Origin: CAVVFX01 sp963747535
GTDB taxonomy: Bacteria; Acidobacteriota; Terriglobia; Bryobacterales; Bryobacteraceae
Direction: 5' to 3'
Assembly (NCBI GenBank): GCA_963747535.1
Contig: CAVVFX010000007.1
Location: 186,001 to 250,000, forward strand
Length of the DNA: 64,000 nt
Shown here: positions 33,866 to 43,805 of the stretch, piece by piece
Numbering within the stretch: the stretch's first letter is position 1
Layout: the number at the start of each line of letters is the position of its first letter
Notes under the pieces: generated by a model
What the model was told of the DNA's origin: nothing
Database searches by the model: none
Seen by the model: only the letters and a program-made list of their open reading frames with translations
Program-made: the position numbers and the translations under genes

Positions 33866-36800
33866 AACCCTTATTCATTTATTCACTTTTATGCATTAGC
33901 GCGTGCGCGCAATCGACCGCGGTGTTTCCTCCCGGCGTCGTGACGCCGGCACAGCTCGGCGTGAGTGCCAACCAGGCGGCCAGCTCGCTGACCCTGCCCG
34001 TCTCCACCACGGACACCACGCTGAACGTCTACTCGTCCAGTCCCTTCAAAGTCGGTTCGTACGTCACGGTCGATTCGGAAATCATGGCAGTCTGCGCCAT
34101 CCCTGACGGTACCCATTTGACCGTGGGCGTGTCGACCTGTCCGAATCTGGACGGCCGCGGTACGGACACTGCCAACGGCGGCGGCGCCGTGGCTACCCAT
34201 ATTCCCAGTGCTCCCGTGCAGGCGCGCATCGTAGCGAAGCAAATCAACCAGCTCGACGCGGAAGTGATCGCGCTGGAGAACCAGGCGCTGGGCAACATTC
34301 CTAGCCTGCATGGTCTCGGCTGCGTGGGCAACGGCGTCACCGACGATACGGCGTGTGTCCAGGCGCAGATTTACATGTACACCGCGCTGAAGGTGGACCG
34401 CCTTTTCTGCGTTGATTCCCTTTACTTCCCCAGTCCCATCCAACTCATCGGCATCAGCCCGACCGCGGGCTTTATCCGTTGTTCGAACCTGGCGAGCGCT
34501 ACCGCAATCCTCAACGTCACTGGCGCCCATGTGACCTTTCAGAACTTCGTGATGAACGGCGCCACCACTTCCCCAACTCAGATCAGCTACGACTCGGGCC
34601 TCGATCCGCTCAACAATCTGCTGACCGCGAACACCTCCATATGGGTGTTCGGCGGCGCTACGGACTTCATCGCGGATGGGATCCAGTTCACCCACACGGG
34701 CGGCTATGCGGGCATCATCGACGCGCGGATGGGCAATATTTCGCGCGTGGCCATCGTGAATTGTGTCGACTCCGACGCCCGCGCCACCGTCTTCGGTGTG
34801 CCAGGCGATTACAACTATGGCGGGTACACGGGCGGCTTTCTCTGGTCGAACAACGGGACGTCCTACACGATCGATGACTTGCTGTTTCAACGGGACAAAT
34901 TCTACCGGCTCTCGGGTCATGGCATCTGGGGCCACTCGACGGCGATCGCACTGCAGAACACCGGGCTACGCATCCTCAATTGCTACTTCGAAGACATGGG
35001 TCTCGATGCCATGCAGGTGCAGAACTTCCGCGGCGGCCTCGTGGCTGACAACTTCGGCCGGCGCATCGGCTACCTCTCGCTGACAGACGGAGCACCCGGA
35101 GTTCCGCGCTGGCTGCCGGCCAGCGAGTCTCCTGACCTGTTCTCAATTCCCGCGGTGTTCCTCGACACGTCCGCGCTCGTGGTGGGGGTCGACTATGTAA
35201 ATAACTCGGCCGACGCGATCAACGGCGAATTTATGGACGGTGATGGCTACGGCTCCGGTACCGTGCGCCCTGGTACGGGGACTTCCTGTTGGTTCTCGAC
35301 CGACCCCTACGCGCAGATATCGCTGTGCGGGCCCGGGCAGGACGGCATCAACTACGCGGTTGGCTGGAACTCTGGAAACAGTTCGGGCAGTGCCTTCGCA
35401 GATGTGAACGTCGATATCGAGGGCGGCCGTTGGCGGGGCTTTGGCGGCGGCGCGATCAAGATATACGGCTGCAGCGGCTGCAAGGTGCACGGGGCGGCGA
35501 TCGAGCATCCCAACAGTGGCACGGGGCTTATGTCGCCCATCGACTACGGTCCATTCATTGTCAGCAGCACGACCTACCGCGCCACGAACAACGAGATCAG
35601 CGGCAACACGGCTTACTGGAGTCCCTCGACCGGAGCCATAGTCGCGGAGGATTCAACGTACGCGGCCTTCCTTTCGACCGATTACAACCTGGTGCACGAT
35701 AACCAGTGCATCGGGACGAGTGGACCGGCTTGCACGCAACTCGCGAAAGCGCCCGTCAGCACGGCGACCACCGGGCCAGTGATCGAGGCGAGCGTCACGC
35801 CAGGCGCTTGCGCCTACCCTACGGCCGTTCCGCCGAACTGTGTCATTGAAACTCACCGGCAAACCGAAGGAACCACCGCGGCCACTTTCGCGCATAAGGT
35901 CTACGCCGACATTGGCGGCGCTGGCCAACTGCTCATGAGCTGCATATTGAATCCGCTCTCCTGCTACACAGTCGGCGGGTTCAATAACCAGTACCAAATC
36001 CTGCCCTTCACAGTGACGAACGGGGCGGGCGTATCCGGCAACCTCGCGACTGCAGGGCCAGGGAACACGCTCACGTTCGCCGCTTGCCCGTGGGGAGTGG
36101 CGGGCACGGACGTAGCGCACAACCTTTACCTTTCGGGCGGCGTCGGCACTGCCGAAGTCGTCACCGTCACCGGGGGAACCTGCACCAGCGGCAATCTGGC
36201 TGGAGGCACCATCACCACGACCACCGCGAATGTGCACACGGGAGCGTGGTCCGTCTCGTCGTCGGGGCTGCAGGAAGTGGTGAACACCTTGCCGAATGGA
36301 GGGGTCATCGTACTGCCTCCGGTAACGACCAATCTGAACGGCGAGACGATCACATCCGGACCGCAACACCAGTTCGTGGGCCGGGGCATGGGGCTGACTG
36401 GCGTCACTCAAACCGGGCCTAACGTCGCGTTTTACGTCACGACCGCTTCTGTTCCGGTAGCGGACCAATACGACGTGATAGCCGGCGCCAGGTTCAGCGA
36501 CTTCACCCTGACCGCGCAGAACGGCATACAGTTCAACGCGCCACTGCCGGCGAGTCCATCCACGATGGCAGGGAATCTCGTCCAGGGGCCAATGGTGTCG
36601 CACATCAATTTCCAGGGAACCTATGGATCGGCAAGCGACCCGAACCGGCTGACCAACACCGTACCCTCGCTGTCGGAACTTCGATCGTTCGGTGTGTGCC
36701 TCTCCTTTGCACAGTCCTTTGACGGAGAGATCGCTAACAACCTTTTCAGCGGCTGCGGAATCGCCGTCTACCTGAATTCGAGCGACATTGCGGTGATTCG

Positions 36801-37980
36801 CCAAAACCGCTTCGCCTCCAACGCGCGCAACATCGAGCACGACGTCATGAGCGGGGTGGGCATAGGCAACAGCCTCAAAATCACCCACAACGACATTATC
36901 GGAATCCAGAGGGTTGGCGGAATTTATCTGAACGGCGCGGGCTTCACGGATATCGAGTCAAACTTCTTCGAGAATATCCAGTCGTGGACCGGCTCGCCGA
37001 CGATCGGCGTTTACATTGCCAGCTCCGGAGGACTTTACCAGAACGTTCACGACAACCGCTTTGACAGTCCCGGGAGCACCACCGGGTACCCTCTGAGCTT
37101 TGACGATTACTACGGGGACCAGATCACCCACAACCTCTGGAACCCGCACGAAGTCTTCGGGGCTGCGACCGTGCCTCTGTTCGGCCACACCTTTTGGAGT
37201 TCGGCCAGCGCCAACCAGTACCTGTTCGCTGACAATTCATTCAACTGGGGAACCGCCAACGCACCGGCGAACGCTCCGGTATATCCAGGGGTGGTCTTAG
37301 AAAAGCTGAACCCCTTGCGGTTCGCTGCCGCCAACATACCCGGGAACGCTTTATACGGCGCGTGTTCGTCAACGTGGCCTTTCGTGCAGTCTTCGGTCAC
37401 CGGGAGATGGGTCTTGGGGTGCAGCTCTACGTCTCTGATTTTTCAGTTCTCCCTGCCGACCGCTGAATATACGACGTACCAGTTATTGATGACCGCCCGC
37501 GAGATTGGCAGCGGGGTCACTCCAGTCGGCGTCACGTACACCGGCAACACCACTACCAGCGTGTTCGCTCAAAATGTGACGTACACCAACGCCTTCGAAA
37601 GCCAGACCGTGGCAGGGATTGTATCCGTGCCTTTCGGGGAGACGCTGAACGGGCATTTCACCGTCACCATTGGCGGCGGCAACGCCGAATGGGAATCCAT
37701 AGAACTGGCGCCCGTCAGCGTGCCTGGGGTGTCCGTGCTGGCATCGGCAACTACCCTTGCCTTCCCGGCTCTCGAACCGGCTAACGCTATCGTGCAGGTG
37801 ACCGGAACGACCGGCGTCACTGCTATATCGGGCCTCGCCACGGTCGAGACATTCGTGCTCGTAGCGGCGACTGGCTCCATCACATTCACAGCCGGATCAA
37901 CGATCGGCAACACCATCACGATGACCCAAGGGATTCCCCACACGGCCTACTGGGACGGCGCCCACTTGTGGATCCACTAG
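33862..37980 (+). CDS. Tailspike-like protein with two beta-helix regions and a signal peptide
   Basis: 1372 residues from ATG 33862. The N-terminus MKPLFIYSLLCISACAQ reads as a signal peptide. A first right-handed beta-helix begins with GVTDDTACVQAQIYMYTALKVDRLFC, the usual opening of pectate-lyase-like tailspikes, and carries many short Asn/Gly turns (NCVDSDARATVFG). A second begins near residue 800 (GVIVLPPVTTNLNGETITSG, HQFVGRGMGLTGV). The C-terminus has beta-sandwich repeats. It probably recognises and cuts host surface polysaccharide. It sits between the first and second adaptor genes, an unusual place for a spike. Confidence 0.78.
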   Translation: MKPLFIYSLLCISACAQSTAVFPPGVVTPAQLGVSANQAASSLTLPVSTTDTTLNVYSSSPFKVGSYVTVDSEIMAVCAIPDGTHLTVGVSTCPNLDGRGTDTANGGGAVATHIPSAPVQARIVAKQINQLDAEVIALENQALGNIPSLHGLGCVGNGVTDDTACVQAQIYMYTALKVDRLFCVDSLYFPSPIQLIGISPTAGFIRCSNLASATAILNVTGAHVTFQNFVMNGATTSPTQISYDSGLDPLNNLLTANTSIWVFGGATDFIADGIQFTHTGGYAGIIDARMGNISRVAIVNCVDSDARATVFGVPGDYNYGGYTGGFLWSNNGTSYTIDDLLFQRDKFYRLSGHGIWGHSTAIALQNTGLRILNCYFEDMGLDAMQVQNFRGGLVADNFGRRIGYLSLTDGAPGVPRWLPASESPDLFSIPAVFLDTSALVVGVDYVNNSADAINGEFMDGDGYGSGTVRPGTGTSCWFSTDPYAQISLCGPGQDGINYAVGWNSGNSSGSAFADVNVDIEGGRWRGFGGGAIKIYGCSGCKVHGAAIEHPNSGTGLMSPIDYGPFIVSSTTYRATNNEISGNTAYWSPSTGAIVAEDSTYAAFLSTDYNLVHDNQCIGTSGPACTQLAKAPVSTATTGPVIEASVTPGACAYPTAVPPNCVIETHRQTEGTTAATFAHKVYADIGGAGQLLMSCILNPLSCYTVGGFNNQYQILPFTVTNGAGVSGNLATAGPGNTLTFAACPWGVAGTDVAHNLYLSGGVGTAEVVTVTGGTCTSGNLAGGTITTTTANVHTGAWSVSSSGLQEVVNTLPNGGVIVLPPVTTNLNGETITSGPQHQFVGRGMGLTGVTQTGPNVAFYVTTASVPVADQYDVIAGARFSDFTLTAQNGIQFNAPLPASPSTMAGNLVQGPMVSHINFQGTYGSASDPNRLTNTVPSLSELRSFGVCLSFAQSFDGEIANNLFSGCGIAVYLNSSDIAVIRQNRFASNARNIEHDVMSGVGIGNSLKITHNDIIGIQRVGGIYLNGAGFTDIESNFFENIQSWTGSPTIGVYIASSGGLYQNVHDNRFDSPGSTTGYPLSFDDYYGDQITHNLWNPHEVFGAATVPLFGHTFWSSASANQYLFADNSFNWGTANAPANAPVYPGVVLEKLNPLRFAAANIPGNALYGACSSTWPFVQSSVTGRWVLGCSSTSLIFQFSLPTAEYTTYQLLMTAREIGSGVTPVGVTYTGNTTTSVFAQNVTYTNAFESQTVAGIVSVPFGETLNGHFTVTIGGGNAEWESIELAPVSVPGVSVLASATTLAFPALEPANAIVQVTGTTGVTAISGLATVETFVLVAATGSITFTAGSTIGNTITMTQGIPHTAYWDGAHLWIH

Positions 37981-37981
37981 G

Positions 37982-38731
37982 GTGATCCTCTCCGATATCA
38001 GGACACGAGCGCTCGATCGGATCGAAGTAGACCCGACTGACCCGGCTTGGCAGTTTGCCGCAACTGCCGCAATCAACGAAGGACAGCGTATCTTCGCGTT
38101 CCTCACGCTGACCTTGGAGGCTACGCGGCCGTTCATCCTGACTCCAGGCAACCAGTTCTATTCCATGCTGCCGGTATGGCCTGACTGGATAGTCCCGCTC
38201 CGCGTCCGGATCTCGAACAACGTGGCGGCGACGGCCGGCGCCACCTTCGACGCGCCACAAGGCAACACGGCCATGTTCAACCAGCAGGCTTACTCCGCGC
38301 TGGTTGCCACGGCCACCCCGAAGCTACGTCCAGAAAGTCTTTTCGAGATGGAGATGGCCGATGCCGGCTTCCTCAACATCGCCGGCACGCCAACCCGGTA
38401 CGGCTGCATCGGCGCCGACTTGCTCTATCTGAACCGCAACCCCTCGCTGCAGGGCATCAATCTCCTGATCCACTATGCGCGCATGCCGGTACCGCTGGTG
38501 CTCGATAACGACGTTCCGGAGATTCTCGACGCGGACCATGAAGCGCTGATCAGCTACGCCATTCCGCGGCTGAGAGCGAACGAGGGCGGCATGGAGCTAA
38601 AGAACGCGACGCCGCTTTCCGCGGAGTTCCTGGCCTACGTCAAGACGCGCGCTGATGACGTGCGCGACCGGAGCAACAAGGCGGGTCTCGACAACGTGCC
38701 ACCCGAAGAGAAAAAGAAGGGGAAGCGATGA
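37982..38731 (+). CDS. Head-tail adaptor-like protein (second of three)
   Basis: 249 residues from GTG 37982, one base after the tailspike stop. ILSDIRTRALDRIEVDPTDPAWQFAATAAINEGQRIFAFLTLTLE is the helical N-terminus, then FYSMLPVWPDWIVPLRVRI and LLYLNRNPSLQGINLLIHYARMPVPL match the strand blocks of the neighbouring adaptors. The C-terminus is lysine-rich (PPEEKKKGKR). The pairing of helices and a beta domain fits a ring protein between portal and nozzle. Confidence 0.68.
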   Translation: MILSDIRTRALDRIEVDPTDPAWQFAATAAINEGQRIFAFLTLTLEATRPFILTPGNQFYSMLPVWPDWIVPLRVRISNNVAATAGATFDAPQGNTAMFNQQAYSALVATATPKLRPESLFEMEMADAGFLNIAGTPTRYGCIGADLLYLNRNPSLQGINLLIHYARMPVPLVLDNDVPEILDADHEALISYAIPRLRANEGGMELKNATPLSAEFLAYVKTRADDVRDRSNKAGLDNVPPEEKKKGKR

Positions 38732-38826
38732 GGAACGTTCCGGGTAGAACGTTGTCCGTTCCAGGTGAAACGTCATCCGTTCGACGGACGACGGAAAACG
38801 TTCCTTCCGAAACGGAGGACGACTAA
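38732..38826. repeat. AACGTT-rich short repeats with a hairpin before the third adaptor gene
   Basis: Within 95 bases AACGTT recurs several times (for example GGAACGTTCC, AGAACGTTG, AAAACGTTCC). CGTC, A, TCCGT, loop TCG, ACGGA, C, GACG (38771-38793) forms a hairpin with one mismatch. GGAGGACG near the end supplies the ribosome site for ATG 38827. It is the only sizeable gap in the adaptor-nozzle block. Confidence 0.45.
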
Positions 38827-39435
38827 ATGGACTTCTCAACCCTTATCCCGTGGGTGTGCGCGTCGCTCAACTGCACGACTCCGGACCAGCTCGACCCGTG
38901 GACCCTGACCGAACTCTATGACTACGCGCAGGAAAAACTGCGGAGCGCTGCGCGCTCGTATTTCCTGTTCGTCCAGATGGATGCTTCGACGGTCCTCGCC
39001 GCGAGCCAGGGCTTCTATCCGCTGCCGGCGTCGCATGTCTCTACCGTTTTCATGGCCGTCAACGGCGTGATGATTCGCGCGACAACCGTCTCCGAACTCG
39101 AAGCGCTCGATGACAACTGGGAGGAAGCCACACCGGCGACGCCCACCAGGTGGACGGAGAACGCGCTCGGCCTCATCATGATCCGGCTCTACCCGGCTCC
39201 CGCGGCCGCGGGCGCGCTGACCCTCGTGTACCAACAGGAAGCACCTAACCTCACCGCGGCGGCGCCCGTCGTCACGATGCCAGCAATCATGGGCGACTAC
39301 CTCGCGCTGAGGACGCTCGAACAGGCGCGCATGCGCCAGGGTGACGCGCAAATGCTCGATTGTTCGAAGGCTCTCGGGGACGTGGCCACCCTGCTCGAAC
39401 AAGCCATGGCCGATTACTGGGGGACTGGACTGTGA
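38827..39435 (+). CDS. Head-tail adaptor-like protein (third of three)
   Basis: 202 residues from ATG 38827 behind GGAGGA. The plan is as in the two earlier adaptors: helices (PDQLDPWTLTELYDYAQEKLRSAARSYFLFVQ), a strand block (FYPLPASHVSTVFMAVNGVMIRATTVSELEALDDNWEEA), IMIRLYPAPAAAGALTLVYQQEAP, then helices (DYLALRTLEQARMRQGDAQMLDCSKALGDVATLLEQAM). It overlaps the nozzle gene by 4 bases. Probably the tail-proximal ring. Confidence 0.7.
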   Translation: MDFSTLIPWVCASLNCTTPDQLDPWTLTELYDYAQEKLRSAARSYFLFVQMDASTVLAASQGFYPLPASHVSTVFMAVNGVMIRATTVSELEALDDNWEEATPATPTRWTENALGLIMIRLYPAPAAAGALTLVYQQEAPNLTAAAPVVTMPAIMGDYLALRTLEQARMRQGDAQMLDCSKALGDVATLLEQAMADYWGTGL

Positions 39436-42400
39436 ACCCGCAAGTACAGAAGATGTTGAGCGGCGGCCTGAACCTGCTGGCTCCCGGCGATGCGGTCAAC
39501 CCGGGCCAGGCGCTCGCGTGCGATAACTTCCGCACCGACCAGGCCGGCATTCTGCGCACCCGCATGGGCGAGCTGCTCGTGCATAACTTCGGGGCGGGGA
39601 ATAACGTTCACACCATCTCCACCGTGCTGGCACTGACCCAGCGGCGCTACTACGGCGTCGGTGTGGATCTCTGGCGCGACACGGCGACAAAAATAGCGAC
39701 TGGGTTCGACGGCAATCCGCTCGGCATGGTGAGTTTCCAGGGGCGGCTCTGGTGCATGAACCAGGCCAACCAGGTCAAGGACGATGGCACCAACGTGTAC
39801 CCGTGGGGCGTGGCTGCACCGACCGCGGCGCCCACCGCGGTTATCCCGCTGAATGCTCCTATCGTCACCATGGGCGGGGCAGGCACCGGCAGCCTGAATG
39901 GATCGTTCGAATATTATGTGACTGGCATCCTCGCCGGCGTGGAAAGCCTGCCATCGCTCGCACAGGCGACGGACTACCTGACCACGGATTCGGCTACTAT
40001 CGGGCAGCCCGATACCTGGTCCAGCGCAAGCACTTACTCGATCGGCGATGTCGTCGCCTACGGCGCTTTGAGATATGTTTCCCTCACCGCGGGGAACGTG
40101 AACAATGAGCCTGACATCAGCCCGTTGTCGTGGAGCACTACGGCCACAAACACCGCCTGGTCGAGCCAGGGGTTCGACCACTGGAACGTTTACCGCCATG
40201 ACCGCACCGCGGAACTGGCAGGCGGCACACCAAACGACACTGCGTATCTCGTCAACACGACGCCCATCGCGATCGCAACCACAACGCTGGCGGATTCCGG
40301 CGCCGCGGTGATCTCGGGCAACGCTTCAATCTCCCTCGGCCTGAACCTCAATTACAACTACTACGTCACCGGCATCACGGCGTACGCGGAGGAAACCAAC
40401 CCTTCGCCAGTCCTGTTCTGTCCGACGCTGGAGGACGGATGGCAGGGCATCATCGCTCCCGCTTTCGCGGATCCGCAAATCATCGGCTGGAACATCTACC
40501 GCAGCGGCGGCGCTTTCCCGTTGCAGCCGTACCGGATTAACGCCGCCACCATCCCACTCGCGACGACCACTTATTACGACTTCGGCGTTGTGCCGCAAAC
40601 GGGTTACCTCTCGACTTACACCTCTGGCGAGGACCAGAGTGACGTGGGGATCGCGGAGCAAGGGCTACAGATGGCGGTTGACCATGATCCGCCTCCACCG
40701 GCTCGCGGACTTGCGGGCCCGTACTTCTCCGAACTGCTGGCGTTCAACTCCCTGGCGCACCCGAACCGGCTTTGGTGGACCGACACCGACGAGCCGACGT
40801 TCTTCCCGGGTTCGCAATCGGAGCAAGACGGGAACTGGGTAGATATTGGCGAAGAGGGTGAGGCCATCGTCGCGATCGCCGTCTTCCCGCGCTGGGTTGC
40901 AGTTCTCAAAGAGCGAAGCTTTTGGCGTCTGGTTGGCGATCCGGCGACGGCCGGCGCGGACCTCGAACGCACCAACGCCGAAGTAGGGCAACTCGGCACA
41001 CAGGCGTGGGCCATCGCGGGCGCCCTCGTCTACGGCCAGGCGCAGGAGTACATCCTCAGCTTCAACGGAGACAAGGCCACTCCGATATCTCCGGGGCTTG
41101 CTCCGCTGTTCAAGGGTGACATTCCGCTGCAGCCGGAAGCCATCCCTTCGGCCATCCTCGACCAGGCGCAACGCTCCGCGGCCGTGATGGCGTACGTCAA
41201 CGGGCGGCTGTACTTCTCCTACACGGAGCTGCAGAACCCACCGCTCACGGCGAACAACCGGACCCTCGTCTACAACAATGGCGAGTGGGCCAGCGACTCG
41301 CGCGGGTTCTCGGCGCTCTACTACGAAGGCCAGGGGGGCATGCTCCTGGGCGCCATCAACGGCACCGTCTATCAGCTCGAACCAGGCGGCGGTGGTCTGC
41401 AGGGTGACGACGACTGGGGCAACGCGATCGCGCAGACCTACCAGTCGCGCTACGAGGACCAGGGGCAACCGGAGAACCGCAAGCGCTACTCGGACATTCT
41501 CATCGAGCACAACACGATGGGGCTGAATTTCGAAGTAACAGCCTATCTCGAAAACGGCACGACCGTCGTTCCGCTCGGGAGCATCCAGTCGAACGCAGGC
41601 GGCGATATCCTATCGAACCACCGCACCCAGACCACATTCACCCTGCCTGATGGCGAGTACCGTAATATCTCGATCCGGCTTTACTCTGCCGATGATGGCG
41701 GAAACGCGACCATCTTCGCGGTCATTCTTCACTACATCGTTTTGGAGCGGAATGCCTGTACCTATGACTCGGAGAAGGTACCACTTCCAAAGCTGAGTCT
41801 GCTGAATGCGTTGGAGCTGGACCTTGAAATTCTTTCCGGCTCCGTGTCCTACTCGGTGTTCGTCGGGACCACGGCGCTTGCTGTGCTCGCCACGGGCACG
41901 TACACCGGCGCCGCGCTTGGCACCTTCCAGGTCATTCTGCCGGATGGCACACAGGCGCGCTGGGTACGCATCATCCTCTCAGGCGATAACTACCGTTGCC
42001 GCGGCGCGCGGTTGCAGTTCCAGACTATTGGCGCGGAGCTGATCCCGGCGCCGCCTTCGTTCATCCTGATGCCGATCGGCACGGATAGCTGGCTCGATCC
42101 GCTCACCCAGAACCCGCGGGTTTCGCAGGGCACGCTCATCAACTCGTTCACCTGGGACTCGGGCAAAGTTCCGCTCAACAAACTCAGCCTGCTCAACGGC
42201 CTCGAAATGGGCCTGGAAATTCTGGGCGGCCAGGTCAACGGGACGTTCACCTACGGGACTACCGATCTCGCGACCGCGATCCCGTACACGTTCACCGACC
42301 CCGGCGATGTGCAGATCTTCGTGGAACAGATTCCGGACACGACCACGGCGCGCTGGGTGAGGCTCATCCTCCAGGGCGATAACTGGCGCTTTCATGGGGC

Positions 42401-43532
42401 ACGGTTGCAGCTCCAGGAAATCGGCGTGGAGCAACAGACCATGCCACCCGGCATCATCTCACTCGCGGGCGGCCAGGGCGCCCAAGGTGTCTTCATCAAC
42501 GCCTTCACTTTCGATAGCGGCAAGATCGAACTCGACAAGCTGAGTCTCCTGAACGCGGTCGAGATATCGCTCGACATTCTCGCCGGCACCACCGTCAATT
42601 ACCAGTTCTTCTACGGGCTTACCGATCTCAACAGCATCGTGAACGGCTCTCTTACCGGGACCGTAGCGGCGTTTGTCGAGATTCTGACCGGAGAGATACA
42701 GGCGCGCTGGGTACGGCTCATCGTGCAGGGCGACAACTACCGCTGGCACGGGGCGCGGCTGCAGCTTCAGCCGATCGGTCCAGAGCTGACGCCGCGGTCA
42801 CCCACGATCATTTCACTCTCGGGCGGCGGCGAACCCGAACAAGGGGTATTCGTCAACAGCCGAACCTGGGACTCGGGCAAAGTCGCGCTCGACAAAGTAC
42901 ACGTCTTCCAGGCGCTTGAACTCGAACTTGAAATCGTTTCGGGCAACGTCAACTTCACCCTCGAAACCGGCATTGCCGATAACGTGCTGTCGACCCTCTC
43001 GACTGGCTTGCACGCGGCCACCGACGTCCGGACCTTCACGACGGCTCTGAACTACATCGAGGCGCGTTGGTATCGGCTGATCCTGAACGGGCCGAACTTC
43101 CGCTGCCATGGGGCGCGGCTGCAGGTGCAGCCGATCGGCGTGTATCTAGCCGGCGCCGCGGACATGTACCGCTCGGGAGATATCACCCTCGGCTCACCGC
43201 GGGTTAAGCTGCTGCAACAGATCCGCGTCGACTGCCATCCGGACGGAGCGATACCCGGAGCGTTCCTGACCGATTCGCCGGCGCCGTTCGCGCAACGAAT
43301 GGCGCTCGCGCTCGTCCAGTCCGCAACCCGTGGCTGGCAGCGCATCAACCTGCCGCGCGATACCCGCGGGCGAGTACTCCGCGTCGAGTTCACCGGCGCG
43401 GCCGTCTGCCGGATCTACGCGATCCAGGTGAGATCGAAGGTTCTCGGTGAAGGTGAAGGCTCGTGGCAGTGGCTCGATATGCCCGTGGACCCGACGCCAC
43501 CCGGATTTAGCTGGATCGCGGTGGGGCTGTGA
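39432..43532 (+). CDS. Tail nozzle / DNA-stabilization-like protein with four C-terminal repeats
   Basis: 1366 residues from GTG 39432. The N-terminal part (GGLNLLAPGDAVNPGQALACDNFRTDQAGILRTRMG) is typical of podovirus tail-tube B / P22 gp10-type beta-propeller nozzles, and the body to about residue 770 fits that length. Four tandem domains of about 119 residues follow (starting near residues 774, 902, 1021 and 1140), each with [FT]xDSGKVxLxKLSLLNxxE...ARWVRLILQGDN...HGARLQLQxIG. They could be exposed binding modules. A last domain ends SWIAVGL. Confidence 0.75.
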   Translation: MNPQVQKMLSGGLNLLAPGDAVNPGQALACDNFRTDQAGILRTRMGELLVHNFGAGNNVHTISTVLALTQRRYYGVGVDLWRDTATKIATGFDGNPLGMVSFQGRLWCMNQANQVKDDGTNVYPWGVAAPTAAPTAVIPLNAPIVTMGGAGTGSLNGSFEYYVTGILAGVESLPSLAQATDYLTTDSATIGQPDTWSSASTYSIGDVVAYGALRYVSLTAGNVNNEPDISPLSWSTTATNTAWSSQGFDHWNVYRHDRTAELAGGTPNDTAYLVNTTPIAIATTTLADSGAAVISGNASISLGLNLNYNYYVTGITAYAEETNPSPVLFCPTLEDGWQGIIAPAFADPQIIGWNIYRSGGAFPLQPYRINAATIPLATTTYYDFGVVPQTGYLSTYTSGEDQSDVGIAEQGLQMAVDHDPPPPARGLAGPYFSELLAFNSLAHPNRLWWTDTDEPTFFPGSQSEQDGNWVDIGEEGEAIVAIAVFPRWVAVLKERSFWRLVGDPATAGADLERTNAEVGQLGTQAWAIAGALVYGQAQEYILSFNGDKATPISPGLAPLFKGDIPLQPEAIPSAILDQAQRSAAVMAYVNGRLYFSYTELQNPPLTANNRTLVYNNGEWASDSRGFSALYYEGQGGMLLGAINGTVYQLEPGGGGLQGDDDWGNAIAQTYQSRYEDQGQPENRKRYSDILIEHNTMGLNFEVTAYLENGTTVVPLGSIQSNAGGDILSNHRTQTTFTLPDGEYRNISIRLYSADDGGNATIFAVILHYIVLERNACTYDSEKVPLPKLSLLNALELDLEILSGSVSYSVFVGTTALAVLATGTYTGAALGTFQVILPDGTQARWVRIILSGDNYRCRGARLQFQTIGAELIPAPPSFILMPIGTDSWLDPLTQNPRVSQGTLINSFTWDSGKVPLNKLSLLNGLEMGLEILGGQVNGTFTYGTTDLATAIPYTFTDPGDVQIFVEQIPDTTTARWVRLILQGDNWRFHGARLQLQEIGVEQQTMPPGIISLAGGQGAQGVFINAFTFDSGKIELDKLSLLNAVEISLDILAGTTVNYQFFYGLTDLNSIVNGSLTGTVAAFVEILTGEIQARWVRLIVQGDNYRWHGARLQLQPIGPELTPRSPTIISLSGGGEPEQGVFVNSRTWDSGKVALDKVHVFQALELELEIVSGNVNFTLETGIADNVLSTLSTGLHAATDVRTFTTALNYIEARWYRLILNGPNFRCHGARLQVQPIGVYLAGAADMYRSGDITLGSPRVKLLQQIRVDCHPDGAIPGAFLTDSPAPFAQRMALALVQSATRGWQRINLPRDTRGRVLRVEFTGAAVCRIYAIQVRSKVLGEGEGSWQWLDMPVDPTPPGFSWIAVGL

Positions 43533-43544
43533 GTAGATAGGTAC

Positions 43545-43805
43545 ATGGATAAATTAGCTGCGCTTATTGTTTTCGAGAATGGACGGAATCGTCTGGTCGA
43601 AGAGGCTGGTGAGCTTGCCCGATACGTGAGTGGGGACATGAAGGGGACCGGCTACTGGGGTCTTGGCATCTCAGAGGACCAAATGAAAATCGGCAGCGTA
43701 TCCGCCACAATACGCTTCCTGCTTTCTGACAAAGGGTGCGCAGCCACACCCAGAAAAGTGGAAATGACGCCGGAGGAAAGAGAAAGAGAGTGGCCAGAGG
43801 GATGA
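43545..43805 (+). CDS. Small phage protein of unknown function
   Basis: 86 residues from ATG 43545, 12 bases after the nozzle stop. DKLAALIVFENGRNRLVEEAGELARYVSGDMKGTGYWGLGIS and VSATIRFLLSDKGCAATPRKVEMTPEERERE show a compact alpha-beta start and an acidic helical end. It overlaps the fibre gene by 4 bases. Function unknown. Confidence 0.6.
   Translation: MDKLAALIVFENGRNRLVEEAGELARYVSGDMKGTGYWGLGISEDQMKIGSVSATIRFLLSDKGCAATPRKVEMTPEEREREWPEG

Noticed and set aside
35653..36888. 411-residue open frame antisense to the tailspike
   Set aside because: It is a shadow of the long beta-helix gene; composition is Arg/Val-rich without structure.
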